Shown here: positions 1-8,326 of the stretch, piece after piece | How positions within the stretch are numbered: the first letter of the stretch is position 1 | Layout of the letters: each line of letters begins with the position of its first letter | DNA from: Rhizobiales bacterium 62-47 | Lineage (GTDB): Bacteria; Pseudomonadota; Alphaproteobacteria; Rhizobiales; Xanthobacteraceae | NCBI GenBank assembly: GCA_001899255.1 | Contig: MKVX01000018.1 | Coordinates: forward strand, 1,179,150 to 1,243,149 | DNA: 64,000 nt | Reading direction: 5' to 3' | Position numbers and translations under genes: made by a program | Notes under the pieces: generated by a model | Databases searched by the model: none | What the model was told of the DNA's origin: nothing | The model's input: only the letters and a program-made list of their open reading frames with translations

Positions 1-1048
1 CCGCCAAAATCGGACGCCGCGCGTGCGGCACGCCGTAGACGACGCGACTGACTTCCAGCAGTCCGGTCGGCGGCGGCAACAACGTGCGACGCGGTTGCGT
101 CAATGTCCACGACACTGCGGCGCTGACCTTCTTCCACGACTCCTGCGCCCCGATCACGCCGCGCCAGGCCGAGATCAGACTTTCCATCGGCTGCAAGGTG
201 CGGCTGACCATGATCGAACTTGCGATCAGGCTGCCGGCCAGCACCTCGTTCTGCAGCACCAGCCAAGCGCCGGTCCCGATAGAAACGATCTGCAGAATGG
301 AACGCACCATGCGCGCCGCGGACGCAATCGCGGCCACGCGTTCGCTGGCGCGCACCACCGGCGATAACGCTTCGTCGTTTACGCGCATGAAGGCGCGGAT
401 CGCACCGGTGGTCCACCCCATCGCGCGGATGAAATTGGCGTGCCGCACGACGCCATCCATCATCGCCTGGCTGCGTACGGTCGCGCCGCTGACCTGCGCA
501 ATCTCGGCGCGAGCGATCCTGCTGCTGACGAACCCCATGGTGGACAGCACGATAGCGCCGGTCAGCACGATGATGCCGTAGTACGGATGAATGAAGAACA
601 GGATGAAAATGAAGACCGGCAGGAATGGCGCATCGACCAGGGTGATAACCGCGCCGCTCGACAGGAACGTCCGCAATTCGCGCACCTTGACGAGATCGTG
701 GGTGTTGCCATCGCGCCGCCGCGCCGGGTCCGCGATCGTCGCCTTCAACACCAGCGGCGCAATGCTTTGCTCGAACGTCACCGCAAATCGGCTGAGCAAG
801 CGAAAGCGGAACGCATCGAAAAATGCACTGAGAACGAGTGCGCAAACCCCGATCAGCGTCAGGCCGACCAGCGTTTCCACACTGCCGCTGCTCAACACGC
901 GGTCGAACACTTCAATGGAATAGAACGGCAGAACCAGCAGCAGCACATTCGCCGACATGCTGAAAACCACGACCCAGGCAAGCGTCGGCCGTCCCGGAAT
1001 GACATTGATCGGCGACTTGGCGCGGGCCGAATAGCTCTGATGACTCAT
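1..1048 (-). CDS. Type I secretion ABC permease/ATPase (N-terminal part, runs off the window)
   Basis: The reading frame starts at ATG 1048 and stays open to the window edge (about 349 codons), so only the N-terminal part is visible. Hydrophobic segments near residues 25-45, 60-80 and 150-190 fit the membrane domain of a PrtD/HlyB-type exporter. The last visible residues (LEVSRVVYGVPHARRPIL) look like the beginning of the nucleotide-binding domain, whose Walker motifs lie outside the window. It follows the RTX gene on the same strand by 74 bp, the usual arrangement of a type I substrate and its exporter. The membrane fusion protein would be expected next, off-window. PrtD-type assignment is by domain layout and context. 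Confidence 0.85.
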   Translation of the reverse strand, partial: MSHQSYSARAKSPINVIPGRPTLAWVVVFSMSANVLLLVLPFYSIEVFDRVLSSGSVETLVGLTLIGVCALVLSAFFDAFRFRLLSRFAVTFEQSIAPLVLKATIADPARRRDGNTHDLVKVRELRTFLSSGAVITLVDAPFLPVFIFILFFIHPYYGIIVLTGAIVLSTMGFVSSRIARAEIAQVSGATVRSQAMMDGVVRHANFIRAMGWTTGAIRAFMRVNDEALSPVVRASERVAAIASAARMVRSILQIVSIGTGAWLVLQNEVLAGSLIASSIMVSRTLQPMESLISAWRGVIGAQESWKKVSAAVSWTLTQPRRTLLPPPTGLLEVSRVVYGVPHARRPILA

Positions 1049-1082
1049 AACGCGCAGCCTGAATTGCGGCATACCGAAAAGG

Positions 1083-1110
1083 CGTAGGGCGGCACGAATG
1101 CCGCCCTACG
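1083..1110 (-). terminator. Perfect hairpin between RTX gene and exporter gene
   Basis: A 12-bp perfect inverted repeat (CGTAGGGCGGCA / TGCCGCCCTACG) with a 4-nt loop that reads TTCG on the minus strand, followed on that strand by CCTTTT. It lies 13 bp past the RTX stop and 35 bp before the exporter start. The likely role is partial termination or RNA stabilisation that sets substrate expression above exporter expression. The T-run is short, so readthrough is likely. Confidence 0.6.
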
Positions 1111-1122
1111 CGAGAGTCATGG

Positions 1123-2532
1123 TCAGACAACCTCGATGGCTGTGTAGCCCGCGGCGTTGTTGATGTCGTCGATCGACGCAAACGGGGTGCCGCCTCCGGT
1201 CACGCCGTCGAGCGTGATCGTGCCGAACCCGAAGTCGAGCGTCGTGTTGGTCCCGTCGTCATCGACAACGACAGTCGACGGATCGAACCCCACAGGCGCA
1301 TCGACGTGTGCCACGTCGCCATCGGCGAAGCTCATATCGGTCACTTCGTCATTGCCGAAGCTGGCACCGGTGCCGTCACCGAAATTGAAGGTGTCGGTGC
1401 CTGCGCCACCGGTCAGCACGTCGTCACCGGCTCCGCCGCTCAGAATATCGGCACCGTTGCCGCCATTCAGTTCGTCATCGCCCGCGCCGCCGTCCAGGGT
1501 GTCGTTGCCGGCACCACCCGTCAGCGTATCGGCTCCGTCGCTGCCAGTCAGGACATCGACGCCGTTGCCGCCGTCGAGGGTATCGTCGCCTGCGCCGCCA
1601 TCGAGCGTGTCATTGCCGTCGCCGCCGGACATTTCGTCGGCGCCGTCGCCACCGCTCATGGTGTCATTGCCCGCACCGCCCGTCATGGAGTCGTCACCGG
1701 CATCGCCATTCATCGTATCGTTGCCGTCGCCGCCGTCCATGACGTCATCGCCGGCTCCGCCGTTCAACGTATCGTCACCGGCATCGCCGCTCATGGTATC
1801 GTTGCCGTCGCCGCCATTGAGCGTATCGATGCCATCGCCGCCGCTCATGGTGTCGTTGCCCGCGCCGCCATTGAGCAGATCATCGCCAGCACCGCCGTTC
1901 ATGATGTCGTCACCGAGCCCGCCATTCAGCGTGTCGTTGCCGTCGCCGCCATCCATGGTGTCGTTGCCGAGGCCGCCGGTGAGCGTATCGTCGCCGGCAT
2001 CGCCGTTGATGGTGTCGTCGCCAACGCCGCCCGAAAGCGAGTCGTTGCCGTCGCCGCCATTGAGCGTATCGTCACCGGCCGCGCCAGTGATCGTGTCGTC
2101 GCCCGCGCCACCGGAGAGGATATCGTTGCCGGCGCCGCCGTCGATCACATCGTTGCCGTCGCCGCCATTGATGGTGTCGATCCCGGCATCACCGAACAGA
2201 TGATCGTTGCCCAATCCGCCGTCGATGATGTCGTCGCCGGCATTGCCGTGAACGGTGTCATCGCCTGCTCCACCGTCTACGGTATCGTTCCCGGCGCCGC
2301 CGCTGATTTGATCGTTGCCGTCTCCACCCAGGATCGAGTCATCTCCCTGGTTGCCGTTCAGAATGTCGTCGCCCACCCCGCCATCTATCGAGTCATTACC
2401 CGCACCGCCGTTGATGGTGTCGTCGCCATCGAGACCGGTCAGCGTATCGTTCCCCGCAAAGCCATTGATGGTGTCAGCCAGTAATGTGCCGACCAGGTTG
2501 TCGTCGCCAGGTGTGCCATTGATGAGTGCCAT
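1123..2532 (-). CDS. RTX calcium-binding repeat protein, type I secretion substrate
   Basis: 469 aa from ATG 2532, chosen because CAGGGAG stands at ribosome-binding distance and the protein then begins [13 protein letters not shown]. Residues 5-382 are about 42 consecutive nonapeptides of the type xGGxGxDxL with no interruption. The last 87 residues (383-469) are non-repetitive, rich in D, G, T and V and end in AIEVV, as expected for an uncleaved C-terminal secretion signal. No protease, lipase or other catalytic domain is present and there is no N-terminal signal peptide. The family folds into a calcium-loaded parallel beta-roll outside the cell. The exporter gene lies directly downstream. 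A surface, biofilm or matrix role is inference. Confidence 0.88.
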   Translation of the reverse strand: MALINGTPGDDNLVGTLLADTINGFAGNDTLTGLDGDDTINGGAGNDSIDGGVGDDILNGNQGDDSILGGDGNDQISGGAGNDTVDGGAGDDTVHGNAGDDIIDGGLGNDHLFGDAGIDTINGGDGNDVIDGGAGNDILSGGAGDDTITGAAGDDTLNGGDGNDSLSGGVGDDTINGDAGDDTLTGGLGNDTMDGGDGNDTLNGGLGDDIMNGGAGDDLLNGGAGNDTMSGGDGIDTLNGGDGNDTMSGDAGDDTLNGGAGDDVMDGGDGNDTMNGDAGDDSMTGGAGNDTMSGGDGADEMSGGDGNDTLDGGAGDDTLDGGNGVDVLTGSDGADTLTGGAGNDTLDGGAGDDELNGGNGADILSGGAGDDVLTGGAGTDTFNFGDGTGASFGNDEVTDMSFADGDVAHVDAPVGFDPSTVVVDDDGTNTTLDFGFGTITLDGVTGGGTPFASIDDINNAAGYTAIEVV

Positions 2533-2975
2533 GATCGTCGCTCCCTGATGATCCGCATTTGCAAAACGAAGCGGTAGGCTTTTCACATGAGTTGCATTCT
2601 GTTCCCGGCGGGATTCATCGGTACGCGCGATCGAAAGCCGCCACGCTGAACCGTGGACGATGTGCCGGATAGCCCGCAATCCCCAGTTGGGGACAAATCC
2701 GACTCGCCAATCGTATGGGGAACTCTGAGCGCAATCCGTAACGATCGCGATGCACACCGGCACAGCACAGCAACATGCGCGCCGCAAAAAGCTCATCGCA
2801 GCACTTCTGGCTGCGCCTGCGCATGAGCGTTGCGATCAGGGGATCGATCAAGTGCCGACAGCAGCGCCGACGATGCGCATCGTTGGAGCGACGCGTCGTC
2901 AATCATACGAACGGCGACCGATCGGATAACCGTCGCGATAACTGCGACGCTTCGCATCGCGGTTTCCGCATAAAC
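2533..2975. other. Intergenic region upstream of the RTX gene
   Basis: About 440 bp without a convincing gene. Frames that cross it are extensions or antisense of neighbours and have no ribosome-binding site or family resemblance. It should hold the promoter of the leftward RTX/exporter operon. I see no clear -35/-10 pair or repeat. Confidence 0.5.
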
Positions 2976-3002
2976 AAAAAGCCCCGGCGAACCGGGGCTT
3001 TT
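2976..3002 (-). terminator. Rho-independent terminator of the outer-membrane protein gene
   Basis: AAAAAGCCCCGG, loop CGAA, CCGGGGCTTTT: an 8-bp GC stem (with A/T extension) and T-run on the minus strand, 24 bp past the stop of the beta-barrel gene. The A-run on the other side means it could also work rightward. Confidence 0.85.
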
Positions 3003-3025
3003 CAATTCACATGCGGCGCGGAATA

Positions 3026-3739
3026 TCAGTAGCCGCGCAGGCTGGTCCAGTTGAAGTGATAGTTCACGCCGGCCTTGATGGTGTGAACCGTCGCGCCGAC
3101 ATCGATGCCGCCGACAATGTTGTTCGAGAGATAGTTCTGGTTGCCGTAGTCGGCATACATGTATTCGATCTTGCCCGACCATGCGGGGGCGAACATGTAT
3201 TCGAGACCGCCACCGACGGTCCATCCAGAACTCACCCGGCTCTCCGAGAATGAGGCAGCGACGTTGGAGACGGTGAACCGGTTGTCGGCCCACGCGTAAC
3301 CACCCTTGACGTAGAACAGTGCGGAGTTCGCTGCGATGCCGAGCCGGCCTGTCACGCTTCCGAACGAGCGGATCTTGTCTTCGACCGTCACGCCAAGCTG
3401 TGTCTCGGAGTAGCCGATGCCGGAACCCGCCGCATCCACTTCGAAGCCCCAGACGAACTGGCTTCCCGGCGCTTGCCAGCTGTAGCCGATGGTGCCACCG
3501 CCGAAGCCGCCCTGCAGATCGCTGGTCGTCACCGCGATCCCGCCACCCAGGCTGCTCAGCCGGATCTGGTCGGACCAGCCATAGCCGCCCATGACGCCGA
3601 CATAGAAGCCGGACCAGTTGGTGACCGGGCTCGGAACCGGAGACTTGGTGTAAGTATATGGCCGGGAGCCAAGATCAGCCGCCGAAGCCGAAGCAACAAA
3701 ACCGAATAGGACCGCGCTCGCAAGAAACAGCTTTTTCAT
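3026..3739 (-). CDS. Omp25/Omp31-like outer-membrane beta-barrel protein
   Basis: 237 aa from ATG 3739, preceded by GGGGGA at good spacing. An upstream in-frame Met would put residues before the signal peptide and is rejected. The first 20 residues (MKKLFLASAVLFGFVASASA) form a Sec signal peptide cleaved before ADLG. The mature part has 'WSGFYVGVMGGYGW' and alternating Gly/aromatic strands ending in a 'GVNYHFNW' strand, typical of the rhizobial/Brucella Omp25-31 opacity family of eight-stranded barrels. These are abundant outer-membrane proteins with structural or host-contact roles. Monocistronic, with its own terminator. The exact ligand or role cannot be read from sequence. Confidence 0.85.
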   Translation of the reverse strand: MKKLFLASAVLFGFVASASAADLGSRPYTYTKSPVPSPVTNWSGFYVGVMGGYGWSDQIRLSSLGGGIAVTTSDLQGGFGGGTIGYSWQAPGSQFVWGFEVDAAGSGIGYSETQLGVTVEDKIRSFGSVTGRLGIAANSALFYVKGGYAWADNRFTVSNVAASFSESRVSSGWTVGGGLEYMFAPAWSGKIEYMYADYGNQNYLSNNIVGGIDVGATVHTIKAGVNYHFNWTSLRGY

Positions 3740-3981
3740 CGAATCCCCCGCGTGAAATATGCGCAAGTGTAACACACGGTTGTAGCTGGGCTTGCGGTAT
3801 CATCGGCGGGATTTGGCTTTTTCCGCCTGCTTGCGATATTTCGGACACGCTGTCTCGTTTCCTGACAGTTCGCCGAGCCCCTCCCGAAACACCGCCTCCG
3901 GCGTTAACAAAATATTCACCAGCGAAACCCGCGAGCCTCTGAGGCCCGGCGCACCTATGTAACGGAAAACGTTCCATCGTT

Positions 3982-4413
3982 TCAGTCGTCAGAGTGCAGC
4001 GGCCAAAGCCGGTTCATCACGAAGTACGTAAACGAAGTCGACCACGCGATCAGAAACAGGCCGTTGATACTTTCGATGCCGGAAATCAGGCGAAACACCC
4101 CGGTCGGGTACACGTCGCCGATTCCCAGGGTGGAATACGACGTCGCCGAAAAGTAGAGGAAGTCGGCGAAGTGCTCCTCGATATGGCCCTTGAGCGAACC
4201 CAGGCCGAAATGATCAAGCAGCAAATACGCGAAGGCATAAAGCCAAACCTCGATCGTGTGGGCGATGAAACACCCCAAAACGACGAGCAGGACTTTCAGG
4301 CGAACCGCGACTTTGAGTGCGGGAATGAGAACCGACATGTATCGCAGCATTTCATAGTGAATAACGATGCATGCGGCGACCATGAACGTGGAGAGGGCGA
4401 GGGCTTGGAACAT
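3982..4413 (-). CDS. Two-TM potassium-channel-like membrane protein
   Basis: 143 aa. Hydrophobic segments lie near residues 5-25, 40-65 and 107-128. A re-entrant pore-like segment, residues 88-102 (TSYSTLGIGDVYP), resembles the K+ channel filter (TVGYGD) but has TLGIGD. It fits the Ion_trans_2 family of small bacterial channels, with one helix more than a minimal two-TM subunit and no cytoplasmic RCK/TrkA-N domain. The filter change from Y to I makes strict potassium selectivity uncertain. It stands alone, about 570 bp upstream of the outer-membrane protein gene on the same strand; the gene to its right is the integrated element. Confidence 0.75.
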   Translation of the reverse strand: MFQALALSTFMVAACIVIHYEMLRYMSVLIPALKVAVRLKVLLVVLGCFIAHTIEVWLYAFAYLLLDHFGLGSLKGHIEEHFADFLYFSATSYSTLGIGDVYPTGVFRLISGIESINGLFLIAWSTSFTYFVMNRLWPLHSDD

Positions 4414-4566
4414 GGTGGGCCTTCGTTGGTCGAAGCCGCCTCAACAAGCTGAACCTCAGTTGCCGAAACAATGCCGACAACCCAATGTAGCGCTTTGGCA
4501 CCGAATGGGAACCGGTCAGGTCAGAAAACGCGAGGAATCGTGGTCGGAAGCGAAAGGGCTTCCCTG

Positions 4567-4608
4567 CCCCGAAACCCGCTTTTGCGCTTTTCGTTCGGGT
4601 TCGGGTGC
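4567..4608. repeat. Chromosomal flank similar to the inner right end of the element
   Basis: This stretch (CCCCGAAACCCGC... ending TTTTCGTTCGGGTTCGGGTG) aligns with 22779-22821 with a few 1-nt gaps. Both lie at comparable distance from the tRNA-Pro 3'-end repeat. It is probably the original downstream flank of tRNA-Pro; the right copy was brought in by the element. Confidence 0.6.
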
Positions 4609-4632
4609 CGTCCAAGGAAGGTCGATCAAATG

Positions 4633-4654
4633 AAAAAAGCCCTTACGGGCTTTT
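4633..4654 (-). terminator. Displaced original terminator of tRNA-Pro
   Basis: AAAAAAGCCC TTAC GGGCTTTT. Read on the minus strand it is a 4-bp GC stem extended by A/T pairs and followed by six T. It sits just past the attL copy of the tRNA-Pro 3' end, so it would have ended the tRNA transcript before integration. It now lies past the integrase stop and may terminate that gene. Confidence 0.65.
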
Positions 4655-4703
4655 AGATGGTCGGAGCGGCGGGATTCGAACCCACGACCCCTAGTCCCCC
4701 AGA
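4647..4703. repeat. attL: 57-bp direct repeat, tRNA-Pro 3' fragment
   Basis: Identical to 22865-22921. It carries the minus-strand tRNA-Pro 3' half (anticodon loop, T-arm with GTTCGAATCC, acceptor end and CCA) but no 5' half, so it is not a tRNA gene. The match ends at 4703; 4704 is g where the intact tRNA has c. The integrase stop codon is 10 bp away. Confidence 0.95.
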
Positions 4704-4712
4704 GTCGTAGGT

Positions 4713-5945
4713 TTATGCGGATTTCTCATTGCCAACCAAAAGCTTGTCGGCGTCTGTGACAGCACTATGGGTACTTGTATGGGGACGGCCTTCGACCCCG
4801 GTAGTCAAATCCGCCTTTCTGACACGCCCCTTGGCGCGCATTTGCAGCGCGGCAGCGACCTCATCGTCGATCACATGCGCATACTTCGCGGTCGTGGTCA
4901 GATTGGAGTGATTGAGCATCTTCTGGACCAACTTCATGTTGCCGGTTTCGCGCAACGTCTTGGTCGCCAGATCGTGCCGGAAATCGTGAAATCGGAAACC
5001 GCCTTCCCCATCCACTCCCGCCGTCTTGCGAAGCCGCCGCCATGCGGTTTTCAGACCTTCCTTGGTGACCGGATAGCGCTGCCCCCTGATGAGCTCTTTG
5101 CCTCGTCGTCGCTGACAGACGTAGGTGAATACATACCGTTCATGGTGCCCTTGCAGCGGGAAGAGCAATTCGCGCACTTCATCGGTAATCGGCGTGACGA
5201 CCCGCTTGCGGCCCTTGCCGAGCCGAATGATTTGCTTGGTGCCCCAATTGACGTGAGACCATTCCAGCGTCCGAACCTCATTGCTGCGCAGCCCGGTCAT
5301 GCGGGCGAACTCGATCAGTGGAGCATAGTCATTCCGCGCGGCACCGATGATGCGCTCCTCTTCACCCTCGTGCAGTTCACGGACCCGCTCGATCGGCTCG
5401 GTTAAAAAATGCTCCCGCCAGTTCGGCCACCGTGAAAATTGAACGCCCCATACGTTACGGGCGCGCATGCACAACTTCTTAAGGACACCCGTGGTGGACC
5501 GGTTGACCGTGGCCGGGGCCACCAAGGGCGCGTCGTCATCCCGCACCATGCGGCCCCGGACCTTGCGGTAGCGCGCAACACGCTGACCGCGCCGCCAAGC
5601 TACAAGTCGCGCGATGTCATCGTTATCGATGTCGGTGAGCAACTTATCGGGACCGAAGTAATCGACAAGGCGTCCCAAATCGCGGAAACAATTGTCAGCC
5701 CCCTCGCCTGCAAGATGCTGGCCGACCTCTTGCCAGTAGCGGCCGACAACATCATCAAATCGCAGCGAGACATTCGGCGATGCTTTGGCGGCTGCAAGCT
5801 GTCGCTTGGCGTCCTCGCGCCGCCGACGTTCTACGTTTTCCGCTTCGCGGCGGTTCGCAGTTTCCGTAGTTCCGCGAAACCGATGACCTTCGAGCCGGAA
5901 TTCGTAGTGATAGACCGGTGAGTTTTTGATTCTGAAAACTGACAT
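4713..5945 (-). CDS. int: Tyrosine-recombinase integrase of the element
   Basis: 410 aa, normal length. N-terminal arm-binding part at about residues 1-70, SAM-like core-binding part at about 75-185, catalytic domain at about 200-360. The catalytic set is complete: Arg in TGLRSNEV, Lys in LGKGRKR, HxxR in FHDFRH, His in LNHSN and Tyr in TTAKYAHV. The enzyme would cut and exchange strands within the tRNA-Pro repeat next to its own 3' end. Its start overlaps the excisionase gene by 115 bp in another frame, so the two are probably co-transcribed and coupled. The last 45 residues are a loose tail encoding the left copy of a repeated 22-bp motif. Confidence 0.95.
   Translation of the reverse strand: MSVFRIKNSPVYHYEFRLEGHRFRGTTETANRREAENVERRRREDAKRQLAAAKASPNVSLRFDDVVGRYWQEVGQHLAGEGADNCFRDLGRLVDYFGPDKLLTDIDNDDIARLVAWRRGQRVARYRKVRGRMVRDDDAPLVAPATVNRSTTGVLKKLCMRARNVWGVQFSRWPNWREHFLTEPIERVRELHEGEEERIIGAARNDYAPLIEFARMTGLRSNEVRTLEWSHVNWGTKQIIRLGKGRKRVVTPITDEVRELLFPLQGHHERYVFTYVCQRRRGKELIRGQRYPVTKEGLKTAWRRLRKTAGVDGEGGFRFHDFRHDLATKTLRETGNMKLVQKMLNHSNLTTTAKYAHVIDDEVAAALQMRAKGRVRKADLTTGVEGRPHTSTHSAVTDADKLLVGNEKSA
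4765..4786. repeat. Possible arm-type integrase-binding repeat, left copy
   Basis: 22 bp matching 20/22 bases of 22750-22771. The core is two tandem units of TATGGG(g/t)ACT. It lies about 60 bp inside attL, within the integrase 3' end. A symmetric partner near attR suggests an integrase arm site. Inference from position and similarity. Confidence 0.45.
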
Positions 5946-6139
5946 GGTTGAGCCTCTCTGATCGTGCGCCGCTCAACGAATTCAGCAAGATCACTTTCGG
6001 CGAAGCGATAACGAGGCCGCTTCTTGCCCCGCCCGATGTTGACGAACTTAAGAGAGCCGTCCTTGACCAATGCCTTGACGTGATCGGGCGAACTGTTGAG
6101 CCGCTGCGCTATCTGCTCAATCGTCATTAGGTTATTCAT
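5831..6139 (-). CDS. Excisionase-like HTH protein
   Basis: 102 aa. Residues 4-60 form a MerR/excisionase-type helix-turn-helix: MTIEQIAQRLNSSPDHVKAL, then a basic wing (GRGKKRPRYRF) and 'ESDLAEFV'. This is the compact DNA-binding fold of phage recombination directionality factors that pair with tyrosine integrases. It lies directly upstream of int and overlaps its start by 115 bp, so the C-terminal 38 or so residues are read in a frame that also encodes the integrase N-terminus. That tail is basic and low in hydrophobic residues and may be non-structural. Confidence 0.75.
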   Translation of the reverse strand: MNNLMTIEQIAQRLNSSPDHVKALVKDGSLKFVNIGRGKKRPRYRFAESDLAEFVERRTIREAQPCQFSESKTHRSITTNSGSKVIGFAELRKLRTAAKRKT

Positions 6140-6151
6140 TGCGACGCACCA

Positions 6152-6409
6152 TCAAAGGCTACCGTCGCTTGGCAAAGCCTCGCAACAGGCAGTGCATTGG
6201 TCGAACGACCAATTGCAATTGATGTCCGATCGCCGTGGCCAACCCGGAATACGAAGTTGGATAGGGAATTTTTGCTCCGGCACCCCAAGGGACAGTGCGA
6301 TCAAATTCGCGATCGCTTCGGCCAATGTCAAGTCGCGCGTGAATTTCTTTGCACGCTGATGCACAGAAAACGCCTGCGCCGCAGTGACTTCCTGTATAAA
6401 TTTATACAC
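6152..6409 (-). CDS. Hypothetical small protein (weak)
   Basis: 85 codons from a GTG inside a perfect palindrome; no good ribosome-binding site. The protein (EVTAAQAFSVHQRAKKF...) resembles nothing I recognise. It is upstream of and in line with xis and int, which is the main argument for it. It may only be the leader region of the xis-int transcript. Confidence 0.3.
   Translation of the reverse strand: MYKFIQEVTAAQAFSVHQRAKKFTRDLTLAEAIANLIALSLGVPEQKFPIQLRIPGWPRRSDINCNWSFDQCTACCEALPSDGSL
6393..6408. promoter_or_regulatory. 16-bp perfect palindrome, possible phage operator
   Basis: TGTATAAATTTATACA is perfectly symmetric and AT-rich in a GC-rich genome. It lies between the leftward xis-int genes and the rightward HTH gene. 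A partly mirrored 17-bp arm pair (6377-6393 and 6474-6490, two mismatches) flanks the area. The likely role is a binding site for a regulator controlling divergent early promoters. Confidence 0.5.
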
Positions 6410-6591
6410 GTCATCACAAGCGAGTCGAATTCATTCCGCTTCCCAAGGTAGAAAGCGTCAAGCTCAACTTGACGGAAGTGACTGCGGCACAGTGGTTTCT
6501 AGTATTTGTTCAAAACAATACACTTGCGTCGAGACTCACGCGCGATCATCTTGAAGCGAGTGCGAACGCTCATTGCTATGGAGATCACTCA

Positions 6592-6828
6592 ATGTCCGAA
6601 CAACTCGTTGACGCTGAATTGCGCGCGTTGGCATTCCCCAGCAGCACGAAGCGATGGGGCTCGCGGCGTAAGGCTTGCGAGGAAGGCAATTTCGGCATGA
6701 CGAAGTTGCATTCACTGATCAATCGCGGGTTGATCGAGGCGCGAAAGCTCGATGGCAAAACCCAAGTGAATTTGACTTCTATCCACCAGCTTTATGAGAC
6801 GCTGCCACGACTGGGCGGCACGGCGTAG
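6592..6828 (+). CDS. Small MerR/excisionase-type DNA-binding protein
   Basis: 78 aa from ATG 6592, chosen because GGAG stands 8 bp upstream; the longer frame begins without a ribosome-binding site. Residues 17-75 (RWGSRRKACEEGNFGMTKLH, then LINRGLIEARKLDGKTQVN and SIHQLYETLP) match the pattern of small winged HTH proteins of the excisionase/AlpA kind in rhizobial islands. It is divergent from xis-int across the palindromic region, which suggests a regulator of the element. It may feed into the downstream rightward gene. Confidence 0.65.
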   Translation: MSEQLVDAELRALAFPSSTKRWGSRRKACEEGNFGMTKLHSLINRGLIEARKLDGKTQVNLTSIHQLYETLPRLGGTA

Positions 6829-6910
6829 CTTCACCACCAAAAAAGAATGCCCCGGCATCGTCGCCAAACGATCCGGGGCGCTAACTCAAACGAAGTGTGT
6901 GTGTGACCAA

Positions 6911-8143
6911 ATGTATAGTCAGACCGACTCTCCCGCGCAAGCTCATCTTCACAAAAAAGACTATCCCGCCAACACGGACGCCAAGGGCAAGCATCACGAA
7001 ATCGCTTGTCGCCACGCATGGAACGCTCGCCAGCATTCCCCAAAACAAAATTCACGCATCCCATTCCCAGTTCTGCGATCGAGCGAACTTGAGCGCCTCT
7101 TCAAGCATCGATATGGCGACATGTTGCCGGATGACGATGCCGGTCGCGACGATCTTTTTGTGATGCTGTGCCATCTGGCTCGTTGTCACGACGCGAAGCG
7201 GAAGATGACCGGATGGGCACGACGCTGGGCACCGTGGTTTGGCGATGAGGAACGCAATCTTCTCGTCGCTCGTATCTTAGGCAGTCCGCATACATGGAAG
7301 CCTGATACCCTCGCGCACAAGCTTGGCTTGACGATGGCTGATCGCATGCAGCTTCGCATCAAAACGATCGGAGCTGTCGATCTTGATCAGCAGGGTCGCA
7401 AAGCCCGGCGCGCACTTAACGATAAGAAGCACAAGGAAGCCAAGCGGCGAGCTGCAGGCGCAATCCCCCGCGCCGAGTACGAAGCCAATTCCTTCTCCCG
7501 AACTAAGCCATGGGAAGCGGTCGGTATGAGCGAACGCACGTGGCGGCGCAAGGGCAAGCCAACCCTTGCCTCACAAACAACACTTAGCGGACTGTCCGAA
7601 GTGCTTCGGCAATGTTCTTTGACTGGTACTAAGTCACTGCCGAACTACTTCGGACAGCGAAGCGGCTCAGCAAGTACTAAGTTCCGCGCGCCGCGCCCAA
7701 GCGCGCGCGCTGCCAAGACGCCCTCACCTTCGATCGCGCCGACTCCGATCGGAGCGGACGTTACCATGAGTTACAAGCGTGCGGCGGTCACGCCAGCACG
7801 CGTAATCGTGGAATCGCTCATGTCGCGGGCGTTGTCACTCACACGAACGACGTTACCAGCTCAACGTTACAACCTGTCACACATGAAGGATGCTCCCATG
7901 ACTGACCCTATCAAGACCATGCTCGACGAAGCACTCGACGCTGCCGCTCAGCGGCGGCGCGATAGCGTCATGCGCAGTCAATACCTTCGCGCGCTGATGC
8001 TGCACCCGAGCTGGCGTCGCACCGAACGAGGCTACGGCGTTGATGATGACGCTTCACCACTCTCGCCGGAAGGCATGGTCGAATGGCTGCAACGCGAGCA
8101 CCCGGCCGAAGCCCGACGGATCGAGCGCGAGCACGCTGCATAG
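6911..8143 (+). CDS. Conserved mobile-element protein of unknown function
   Basis: The frame is open from 6794; ATG 6911 is a guess, since no start has a clear ribosome-binding site. The first 45 residues look unnatural; the recognisable part begins near IPFPVLRSSELERLF. Motifs include 'LPDDDAGRDDLFVML', 'WARRWAPWF' and 'KPWEAVGMSERTWRRKGKP', the last like a small HTH. The mixture resembles proteins common in Bradyrhizobium/Rhizobium islands that I cannot assign a biochemical role. The C-terminal half is low-complexity, Ser/Pro/Ala rich and basic. DNA binding or replication control of the element is a guess. Confidence 0.55.
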   Translation: MYSQTDSPAQAHLHKKDYPANTDAKGKHHEIACRHAWNARQHSPKQNSRIPFPVLRSSELERLFKHRYGDMLPDDDAGRDDLFVMLCHLARCHDAKRKMTGWARRWAPWFGDEERNLLVARILGSPHTWKPDTLAHKLGLTMADRMQLRIKTIGAVDLDQQGRKARRALNDKKHKEAKRRAAGAIPRAEYEANSFSRTKPWEAVGMSERTWRRKGKPTLASQTTLSGLSEVLRQCSLTGTKSLPNYFGQRSGSASTKFRAPRPSARAAKTPSPSIAPTPIGADVTMSYKRAAVTPARVIVESLMSRALSLTRTTLPAQRYNLSHMKDAPMTDPIKTMLDEALDAAAQRRRDSVMRSQYLRALMLHPSWRRTERGYGVDDDASPLSPEGMVEWLQREHPAEARRIEREHAA

Positions 8144-8326
8144 GAACGACGGCCCTCGCCAAGATCGGCTGCCGGGAGAGCCTCCTATTACGCAAAAGGT
8201 TCTTCCGGAGGGTGGCAGGGGGTCGGGTCACGCGCGAGCCCGATCCAATTCTACACCCAGTTGCATTTGAGGGGCTTCCGCATGTTGCCGAATTTCTCGC
8301 ATGATCTCGGTTGAAAGCGCACCCCG

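Noticed and set aside
1157-2484. Long plus-strand open frames opposite the RTX gene
   Set aside because: Ser/Pro- or Val/Ala-repeat translations are the antisense image of the RTX repeats; no ribosome-binding site.
1123-2532. Regularly spaced 27-bp repeats resembling a CRISPR or satellite array
   Set aside because: They are the codons of RTX nonapeptides in one open frame with a good start and secretion context; there are no unique spacers.
4658-4703. A second tRNA-Pro gene
   Set aside because: Only the 3' half is present; it is the attL copy of the direct repeat.
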